This document shows positions 1 through 4,722 of a stretch of 10,069 bases of DNA, piece by piece. The DNA is taken from NCBI GenBank assembly GCA_012518155.1, contig JAAYTC010000290.1, positions 1-10,069 on the forward strand, given 5' to 3'. A program made the position numbers and the translations under genes. A model generated the notes under the pieces. That model saw only the letters and a list, made by a program, of their open reading frames with translations. It ran no database searches and was not told where the DNA came from. This stretch comes from Bacteroidales bacterium (GTDB lineage Bacteria; Bacteroidota; Bacteroidia; Bacteroidales; Dysgonomonadaceae). The first letter of the stretch is position 1, and the number at the start of each line of letters is the position of its first letter.

Positions 1-835
1 CAAGAGCGAGCCACCGGTGTTCAGCGAAAAAAAGGATACCACCCACCTTCTCATGCTACTGACAGAGCAACAGGAAATGGAAAAAGAGCCGCTCCTTTTC
101 GCGACTGCACTGTTTAATTTTGAGCAATATCAACTTCGTACCTTTGAACTCGCTTTTACACCGCTAATGGAAGCCGACGTGCTCACCGTGCAACCGTTCC
201 GTTCATACGAAGAGGCAAATCGATACGCGAACTTGTTAAAAAAGGATTCTCTCTTCCTAAAAAATCTTCCCCATCGCGTTGTCCCCATTATTATATCGGA
301 AGAAAATTGGCACATCCTGCAGGGCGGGGCTCCCTTGGAAGAGTTTTACGCGTTCATGGGTACGTCATTGTACGAAATAGGGGTTCCGAAACGGGCGGAT
401 TCCCAGCAGGAGTTAATGGAAGATTTGGCAGATGAAATTCCTGTGCCTGCAATTTCTTTGAAAAAAGAATCCGAGAAACTCGAAAAGATTGTACCTTTGA
501 AAACAGCCACCGTCCTTGATGTAAAGACGCAGAAAGAACGCGTGTCGAGCCTGCCGAATGTGGCGCAACCGTTCGTCACTCCCTGGGAGTTGATTCGCCG
601 ACTGGAGGAAAAAGAGGCACAAGCGGTTGAACAAGCAGCACCATCCGCGGCATCTAAAAGTCGCGAACAACTACTTAAGGAGAGAGAGCGGCAGCGACAA
701 GAAAAGATTCGACAACGTGAACGAGCGCTTAAAGAACGTCAAAAAGAGCGTGAGGAGCGCTTGAAGCAGCGCGAACGCGAGCGGCAGCAACAGATCAAAC
801 AGCGGCAGCAAAATCAGCAAGTTCCCACACGTTGA
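1..835 (+). CDS. C-terminal fragment of a PorW/SprE-like lipoprotein (type IX secretion-associated)
   Basis: The reading frame is open from the first full codon at base 2, so this is the 3' end of a longer gene and the GTG at 17 is internal. About 277 residues are visible. The first ~115 resemble the domain that ends Bacteroidota TPR lipoproteins such as PorW/SprE: a short strand ending HLLMLL, an ALFNFEQYQL segment, VQPFRSYEEANRYANLL, then VVPIIISEENWHIL before a small acidic helix. In that family this part follows N-terminal TPR repeats, which would lie outside the window. PorW/SprE links parts of the type IX secretion machinery in the periplasm. A poorly conserved linker follows (visible residues ~125-215), then a ~55-residue tail made almost only of Arg, Glu, Gln and Lys (bases ~659-823), likely one long charged helix. 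Family membership is by eye; another TPR protein of the same architecture is possible. rdgB follows after 43 bases with no promoter seen, so they are probably co-transcribed. Confidence 0.6.
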   Translation, partial: KSEPPVFSEKKDTTHLLMLLTEQQEMEKEPLLFATALFNFEQYQLRTFELAFTPLMEADVLTVQPFRSYEEANRYANLLKKDSLFLKNLPHRVVPIIISEENWHILQGGAPLEEFYAFMGTSLYEIGVPKRADSQQELMEDLADEIPVPAISLKKESEKLEKIVPLKTATVLDVKTQKERVSSLPNVAQPFVTPWELIRRLEEKEAQAVEQAAPSAASKSREQLLKERERQRQEKIRQRERALKERQKEREERLKQRERERQQQIKQRQQNQQVPTR

Positions 836-878
836 AGGAGTAGACAAGCCAGATAACAACATCATTAAGATTATACCA

Positions 879-1496
879 GTGCCAGAACAAAAAATAAATA
901 AAATTGTATTCGCGACCCATAACGCGCACAAGCTTTCCGAAATACGGGAGATCGTGAAAGGGCAGATTGAAATACTCGGGCTAACCGATATTGGTTGCCA
1001 CGACGAGATCGAGGAGACAGGAAACACCCTCGAAGAAAACGCGCTCCTGAAAGCAAAGTACGTGAAGGAGCGGTATGGTTACGATTGCTTCGCGGACGAC
1101 ACGGGCTTGGAGGTAGATGCCCTCGGCGGAGAGCCCGGTGTGTACTCTTCGCGGTACGCCGGCCCTTCGGGAGACCCGGAGGAGAACATGAAGAAACTGC
1201 TCTCGGCACTGCAGGGGATCGATAACCGGTCGGCCCAATTCCGGGCGATCATCGCGCTGATCCTGAACGAGGAGGAGCATCTCTTCGAAGGAGTCATCCG
1301 GGGAACCATCGCCCGTGAAAGGCGGGGGGGTAGCGGCTTCGGTTATGACCCCATTTTCGTACCGGAAGGATACGATCAAACCTTCGCCGAGGTAGATCTA
1401 TCGGTCAAGAACCGGGTAAGCCACCGAGCACTCGCCATGGCCAAGCTGATCGATTTCCTGTTAAATGGAAAAAAAATCTTATCTTTGGGAAGATAG
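879..1496 (+). CDS. rdgB: RdgB/HAM1-type non-canonical purine NTP pyrophosphatase (dITP/XTP)
   Basis: This enzyme hydrolyses ITP, dITP and XTP to the monophosphate and pyrophosphate in the cytoplasm, keeping deaminated purines out of DNA and RNA. At 205 residues it is full length for the family. Diagnostic motifs are in order: FATHNAHK near residue 11 (the T-x-N-x-x-K nucleotide-binding start), EETGNTLEENALLKA at 46-60, FADDTGLEVDALGG at 71-84 with the likely catalytic Asp74, PGVYSSRYAG at 86-95, FGYDPIF at 154-160 and SHRALAM at 181-187. The start is GTG at 879: no ATG lies in frame upstream, and only about seven residues precede the conserved first strand. A GGAG at 837-840 is too far away to act as its ribosome site. 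A run of seven G at 1324-1330 lies in the reading frame, which is intact. The last codons overlap a promoter-like box for the next gene. Confidence 0.96.
   Translation: MPEQKINKIVFATHNAHKLSEIREIVKGQIEILGLTDIGCHDEIEETGNTLEENALLKAKYVKERYGYDCFADDTGLEVDALGGEPGVYSSRYAGPSGDPEENMKKLLSALQGIDNRSAQFRAIIALILNEEEHLFEGVIRGTIARERRGGSGFGYDPIFVPEGYDQTFAEVDLSVKNRVSHRALAMAKLIDFLLNGKKILSLGR
1480..1487 (+). promoter_or_regulatory. Bacteroidota-type promoter -7 box, TATCTTTG
   Basis: TATCTTTG matches the Bacteroidota -7 consensus TAnnTTTG at every fixed position. It lies in the last codons of rdgB, 45 bases before the oxidoreductase start codon, so it would give a short leader. The -33 box is weak: only TTTC (1454-1457) or CCTG (1457-1460) is at about the right spacing. 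The box also forms the left arm of a perfect six-base inverted repeat, TATCTT-TGGG-AAGATA (1480-1495), whose right arm contains the rdgB stop codon. No T run follows, so this is not a standard terminator. Confidence 0.5.
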
Positions 1497-1518
1497 TAAC
1501 ATTAGAAACGTAACATTA
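1496..1518 (+). repeat. Direct repeat GTAACATTA x2 in the leader of the oxidoreductase gene
   Basis: Two identical nine-base copies, at 1496-1504 and 1510-1518, start 14 bases apart and are separated by GAAAC. They fall just downstream of the predicted -7 box, near the expected transcription start. A regulator binding a direct repeat is possible, but the bases are AT-rich and chance is a fair alternative. Confidence 0.4.
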
Positions 1519-1532
1519 AAAATTTATAACCT

Positions 1533-2591
1533 ATGTCATCCAACATTCGCACAGGCATTATCGGCTACGGGCTATCCGGCCGCGTTTTTCACGCTCCATT
1601 TATCGACGTGGTGGAGGGATATGAACTCTCTAAAATCAGTACAGGACATCCCGACAGAAAGGCACTCGCGCAAGAACGGTACCCCGCGGCGGAGATCGTC
1701 CCAAGCGGCAAGGAGATCATCGAAGATCCGAATATCGACCTGGTAATCGTTACTTCTCCCAATACCGACCATTTCCGATGGGCCAAAGAGGCGCTGCTCG
1801 CTGGTAAACACGCGGTGGTAGAGAAGCCTTTCACGATCGACGTGGCGGAAGCCGATGAATTGATCGATATCGCGAAAAAACAAAACAAGGTGCTCACGGT
1901 TTACCACAATCGGCGCTTCACGAGCGATACAAAGACGGTAAAGAAACTACTGGATAGTGGACTGTTGGGCGAGATCGTGGACTACGAAACCCACTTCGAC
2001 CGTTACCGTACCGACCCCCGACCTTGGGGAGCATGGCGAGAAGAACCGCTTCCCGGATCGGGAATCTTCTACGATCTGGGATCGCACCTGATCGACCAAG
2101 CACTGTGGTTCTTCGGCCTGCCGACGGCTGTCACTGCCGAGATCAACAAACAACGTCCTTGGGCTAAAGCGGACGACCATTTCGACGTGCGCCTGCACTA
2201 CCCCACCTTCACCGCCACCCTGAAATCGGGCATGATCTGCCGCATCCCCGGAGCCACCTACATGCTGCACGGCACGAACGGTTCTTTTGTGAAATATGGA
2301 CTGGACGTGCAGGAAGCCACCCTCGATAGCGGCGCAAAACCGGTGGGTGCGGACTGGGGACGTGAGCCTGAAAATATCTGGGGCACGCTCAACGCGGAGT
2401 ACAAGGGAGTGAAGTTCCAAGGCAAGGTAGAGAGCGAACTGGGCGATTACCGGGAGTACTTTATCAACCTTCGCGATGCCATCAACGGCAAAGCCGAACT
2501 TGCCGTGAAACCGGAAGAGGCTCGAGAGGTAATGCGCATCATTGAACTCGCCTTCCAAAGCAGCGAAGAGAAAAAGACCATCGAGCTTTAA
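1533..2591 (+). CDS. Gfo/Idh/MocA family NAD(P)-dependent oxidoreductase, YdgJ/IolW-like
   Basis: This is a 352-residue cytoplasmic dehydrogenase, the usual length of the family, which oxidises or reduces hydroxyl groups of sugars and inositols using NAD(P). The N-terminal Rossmann fold shows GYGLSGR at 11-17 and VIVTSPNTDH at 71-80. The family's EKP motif is at 97-99, with the presumed catalytic Lys98. The GFO-type C-terminal domain carries YHNRRF at 124-129 and GIFYDLGSHLIDQ at 177-189, with the expected Asp181 and His185. Overall the motifs most resemble E. coli YdgJ and B. subtilis IolW (scyllo-inositol dehydrogenase), including the GYGLSGRVFHAPF opening. The exact substrate cannot be inferred. 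The ATG at 1533 sits eight residues before the first glycine motif and follows an A/T-rich leader with no strong ribosome site, usual for this phylum. Both neighbours appear to have separate transcription, so context does not point to a pathway. Confidence 0.92.
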   Translation: MSSNIRTGIIGYGLSGRVFHAPFIDVVEGYELSKISTGHPDRKALAQERYPAAEIVPSGKEIIEDPNIDLVIVTSPNTDHFRWAKEALLAGKHAVVEKPFTIDVAEADELIDIAKKQNKVLTVYHNRRFTSDTKTVKKLLDSGLLGEIVDYETHFDRYRTDPRPWGAWREEPLPGSGIFYDLGSHLIDQALWFFGLPTAVTAEINKQRPWAKADDHFDVRLHYPTFTATLKSGMICRIPGATYMLHGTNGSFVKYGLDVQEATLDSGAKPVGADWGREPENIWGTLNAEYKGVKFQGKVESELGDYREYFINLRDAINGKAELAVKPEEAREVMRIIELAFQSSEEKKTIEL

Positions 2592-2598
2592 CAGTTGT

Positions 2599-2628
2599 TT
2601 TGTAAACATCTAAATTGCACTAAGTATG
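2599..2628 (+). promoter_or_regulatory. Candidate promoter for the ECF sigma factor gene
   Basis: TTTG at 2599-2602 is followed after 18 bases by TAAGTATG at 2621-2628. This approximates the Bacteroidota promoter (-33 TTTG, about 19-base spacer, -7 TAnnTTTG) with one mismatch in the -7 box. It would start transcription near 2634 and leave a leader of about 60 bases before the sigma factor start. The nearby TAAATTGC at 2611 is a poorer match with too short a spacer. Confidence 0.4.
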
Positions 2629-2658
2629 GGACACAATGCGATAAAACAAAAACAACAC

Positions 2659-2695
2659 GATATTGCATGTGTTAAGTAGATCAATATCTATTGAT
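2659..2695 (+). promoter_or_regulatory. Overlapping inverted repeats covering the sigma factor start codon
   Basis: CAATATC (2682-2688) can pair with an upstream GATATTG (2659-2665), seven pairs with a 16-base loop. A second perfect inverted repeat, ATCAATA (2680-2686) with TATTGAT (2689-2695), shares the same bases and covers the first two bases of the ATG. The two pairings exclude each other. This could be an operator or an RNA element controlling translation start. The stems are almost all A-T, the second has only a two-base loop, and chance formation is plausible. Confidence 0.35.
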
Positions 2696-3209
2696 GGAGC
2701 ATGATCAATTAGAAAAAAAGTTCTCGAACCACTTCCACACGCACTACCGTCCGCTCTGCCTTCACGCCCTCCACTACATGGGGAGCGTGGAGGAGGCGGA
2801 GGATGTGGTGCAGGAGACGTTCGTGAGCCTGTGGGACAAACGAGAGCAGCTCGGAACCATCCAATCGGTGAAAGCGTACCTCTATACCGCGGTTCGGAAT
2901 AATTGCCTGACCCGTATCCGCGACGCGAAACCTACTACGCCCATCGACCAGCTTCCGCCCGATGAGTTGTTGACCGAGGAGGAGCAGGCGGAGCGTGCCG
3001 AAATGGAAGCACGTATCTGGAAGATGATCGACGAGCTACCCGAACGCCGTAGGGAGATCTTTTTGATGGCGAAACGGGACGGGATGAGTTACAAGGAGAT
3101 TGCCACAGAGACGGGATTGACCGTGAAAACCGTTGAGAACCACGTCTTCCGTGCCATGCAATCGCTTCGTTCCAAGGATTTCAGTGCATACCTTTTCTTT
3201 TTTGCATAA
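2694..3209 (+). CDS. ECF-type RNA polymerase sigma factor, Bacteroides-expansion family
   Basis: This 171-residue protein directs RNA polymerase to a small set of promoters, probably those of the uptake operon just downstream. Region 2 spans residues ~10-77 and has the conserved EEAEDVVQETFVSLWDKR segment at 33-50 (core binding) and AYLYTAVRNNCL at 61-72 (-10 recognition). An acidic linker (~85-105) leads to region 4, with LPERRREIFLMAKRDGMSYKE opening at 115 and the helix-turn-helix at ~131-158 (IATETGLTVKTVENHV, -35 recognition). There is no region 1 or 3, as expected for ECF factors. The ATG at 2694 is preferred to the adjacent TTG at 2691, which would only add one residue. It stands 137 bases before a FecR-type anti-sigma gene, the standard pairing in this phylum. 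Inverted repeats overlap its start codon. Confidence 0.95.
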   Translation: MEHDQLEKKFSNHFHTHYRPLCLHALHYMGSVEEAEDVVQETFVSLWDKREQLGTIQSVKAYLYTAVRNNCLTRIRDAKPTTPIDQLPPDELLTEEEQAERAEMEARIWKMIDELPERRREIFLMAKRDGMSYKEIATETGLTVKTVENHVFRAMQSLRSKDFSAYLFFFA

Positions 3210-3248
3210 GATTCCCTTGGTTTAGGAAAATAGGAGTCCAGTTACTTC

Positions 3249-3265
3249 ATGAAAACATTTTTCAT
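3249..3265 (+). promoter_or_regulatory. Perfect inverted repeat in the sigma-fecR intergenic region
   Basis: ATGAAAA (3249-3255) and TTTTCAT (3259-3265) form a perfect seven-base inverted repeat around CAT. It lies in the 137-base gap between the sigma and anti-sigma genes, which is otherwise AT-rich with A runs, a near-repeat ATTTTCG/ATTTTTCG at 3308-3322 and a weak -7-like TACTTTTT at 3291-3298 lacking a -33 partner. A terminator is unlikely because the stem is nearly all A-T and no T run follows. It may be a protein-binding site, or chance. Confidence 0.35.
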
Positions 3266-3346
3266 ACAAAAAAACGCATCCAAAAAATAATACTTTTTAA
3301 GTGAGGGATTTTCGATTTTTCGCGTCCTACCAATAGAATAAGCCCT

Positions 3347-4180
3347 ATGCAACAGTCCGATCTCCATAAAACCGATGAACGCGTGCGTTTTGTCGCACGC
3401 CACTACCAACCGGACCGGATCGATAGCCGGAAGGTCTGGCCAGAGATGTGTGAACAGTTGGGCATTTTCTCTAAGCACCGACCGAACCACCGAACATTTT
3501 CCACTTACTGGCAGGTAGCCGCCGCTGCGGCCCTCCTTCTTATCGCGGGGATACTTTATTTCATGGGCGATAAAACGGAGGTGTTGGTCGCCGAAAATGA
3601 ACGGTCTGCATTCTCCCTACCCGACCAGACGAAAATAGTGATGCAACGGGGAGCGAAGCTGGAGTACGATCCGCGTTTTGGAAAGAACGAACGGCACGTT
3701 TCGATGAGCGGAGAAATAACCTTCGCCGTTACTCGTGACGAGACCAAACCATTTATTGTATCCACGCCCGTGGCACGGGTAGAAGTGCTCGGTACGGAGT
3801 TTACCGTGAAAGCTGATAACAAGGAAGCCCGCCTCACCGTAACCTCGGGCAAGGTGCTTTTCACACCCCACGACCCGGTTATCCCTCTCTTGTGCGATGC
3901 CGGTATGGCAGTGCACTATCGTGCCGACACCGAAACCGTGGAGGTCACCTCCCCTGAAAGCAGGATAGCGATCAACGGCAAAGAGGATTTTCTCCTTTTT
4001 GACAACATCCAACTGAAAGAGGTGGCACGGGTATTGTCGCACTATTACAACGTATCAATTGAACTGCCCGATAACGAATCAGATATCCGCTTCAGCTCCT
4101 CTTTTACAAGAAAAAGCATCCTCGAAATCATCAACATTATCAACCTGACGCTCGATACGCACATCACCCTCTCTTATTAA
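3347..4180 (+). CDS. FecR-family anti-sigma factor / cell-surface signalling transducer
   Basis: This 277-residue inner-membrane protein is expected to bind the sigma factor encoded just upstream and to carry the signal from the outer-membrane receptor. The order is a cytoplasmic N-terminal segment (~1-53, the presumed sigma-binding part), one membrane helix (~55-73, VAAAAALLLIAGILYFM), the periplasmic FecR domain (~80-175) and a DUF4974-like C-terminal segment (~215-277). FecR signatures include LPDQTKIVMQRGAKLEYDPRF at 91, HVSMSGEITFAVTRD at 117-131 and PFIVSTPVARVEVLGTEFTV at 135-154. The end contains FDNIQLKEVARVLSHYYNV, typical of DUF4974, which is STN-like and a likely contact with the receptor's STN domain. 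The N-terminal part is somewhat short for the family. The ATG at 3347 is the only reasonable start. Nine bases separate it from the following barrel gene, so an operon with the receptor is likely. Confidence 0.95.
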   Translation: MQQSDLHKTDERVRFVARHYQPDRIDSRKVWPEMCEQLGIFSKHRPNHRTFSTYWQVAAAAALLLIAGILYFMGDKTEVLVAENERSAFSLPDQTKIVMQRGAKLEYDPRFGKNERHVSMSGEITFAVTRDETKPFIVSTPVARVEVLGTEFTVKADNKEARLTVTSGKVLFTPHDPVIPLLCDAGMAVHYRADTETVEVTSPESRIAINGKEDFLLFDNIQLKEVARVLSHYYNVSIELPDNESDIRFSSSFTRKSILEIINIINLTLDTHITLSY

Positions 4181-4189
4181 AATAAAAAT

Positions 4190-4699
4190 ATGCAGAAACA
4201 AACTATAGCATTCCTCTTTCTGATTCTATCCGCCGTATCAACGGTAAATGCTCAACTAGGAGATAGAGATGTTGATATACGGTTCGGCGTGGGAACCTCG
4301 AAGTTTAAAGGAGAGAGCGATTATTTATTCCTGACCGAATACGAGTTGAACGCTAAATTGAGCGATTATTTCACCGTGGCTCCTTCTATTTTATTGAACC
4401 ACACCGACAATATCGACATCGAGTCGGCCGATTTTTTTCAGGCAAACCTGAATGCGTTTGGCTCCCCCTCTCGAAACGATCGACGAAATGATTTTCGAAT
4501 GGGAGGAGGGTTGAGTTTCTATCGTTTGAACAAGGGAGGGAACTCTGCCACACGAAGCGCGCTCGGTCTTAATTTTGTGCTGGAAAACACCTATATGATT
4601 AACGACTTTTTTTTAATTGGTATCAAAGTGTTCATGCAACCTTATTTCAACAAGGATATCAATTATGGTACTTTTCTTAAGATAGGAATAAACCTGTAA
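4190..4699 (+). CDS. Unrecognised small outer-membrane beta-barrel protein
   Basis: I do not recognise a family for this 169-residue protein. It starts with a clear signal peptide (residues 1-22, charged MQKQ, hydrophobic core, cleavage near VNA-QL). The mature part of ~147 residues can be divided by eye into about eight amphipathic strands: DVDIRFGVGTSKF, LTEYELNAKLSDY, FTVAPSILLNH, ADFFQANLNAF, NDFRMGGGLSFYRL, SALGLNFVLENTYM, FFLIGIKVFMQPYF and NYGTFLKIGINL. That is the size and pattern of an OmpA/OmpW-type eight-strand barrel, although the last residue is Leu and not the usual Phe. It sits nine bases after the anti-sigma gene and 23 before the receptor, almost certainly in the same transcript. 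This is not the usual sigma-anti-sigma-receptor order. Its bases are visibly more AT-rich than the receptor gene. It may assist the receptor, modulate sensing, or be an unrelated insertion. Confidence 0.8.
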   Translation: MQKQTIAFLFLILSAVSTVNAQLGDRDVDIRFGVGTSKFKGESDYLFLTEYELNAKLSDYFTVAPSILLNHTDNIDIESADFFQANLNAFGSPSRNDRRNDFRMGGGLSFYRLNKGGNSATRSALGLNFVLENTYMINDFFLIGIKVFMQPYFNKDINYGTFLKIGINL

Positions 4700-4722
4700 A
4701 TAACGAAAATAACGACTATCTC

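Noticed and set aside
723..766. Repeat GAGCGCTTaAAG / GAGCGCTTgAAG in the charged tail as a DNA-level duplication
   Set aside because: The copies are 32 bases apart and read in different frames, so they do not reflect duplicated codons; low-complexity codon use explains them.
1324..1330. Run of seven G in rdgB as a phase-variation site
   Set aside because: rdgB is a housekeeping gene with an intact frame, and the run simply encodes Gly codons of a conserved loop.
1465..1746. A 93-codon plus-strand frame overlapping rdgB and the oxidoreductase
   Set aside because: It overlaps two well-supported genes in another frame and has no recognisable content.
2596..2608. Small inverted repeat TGTTT-TGT-AAACA after the oxidoreductase gene as a terminator
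   Set aside because: Only five mostly A-T pairs and no T run; it also overlaps the likely -33 box of the next promoter.
1947..2609. A 220-codon open frame on the minus strand opposite the oxidoreductase gene
   Set aside because: The plus-strand frame has all family motifs; the antisense frame shows no recognisable domain and is explained by codon bias.
3210..3237. Possible hairpin GATTCC/GGAGTC after the sigma gene as a terminator
   Set aside because: Six pairs including one G-T wobble, a 17-base loop and no T run make this too weak.
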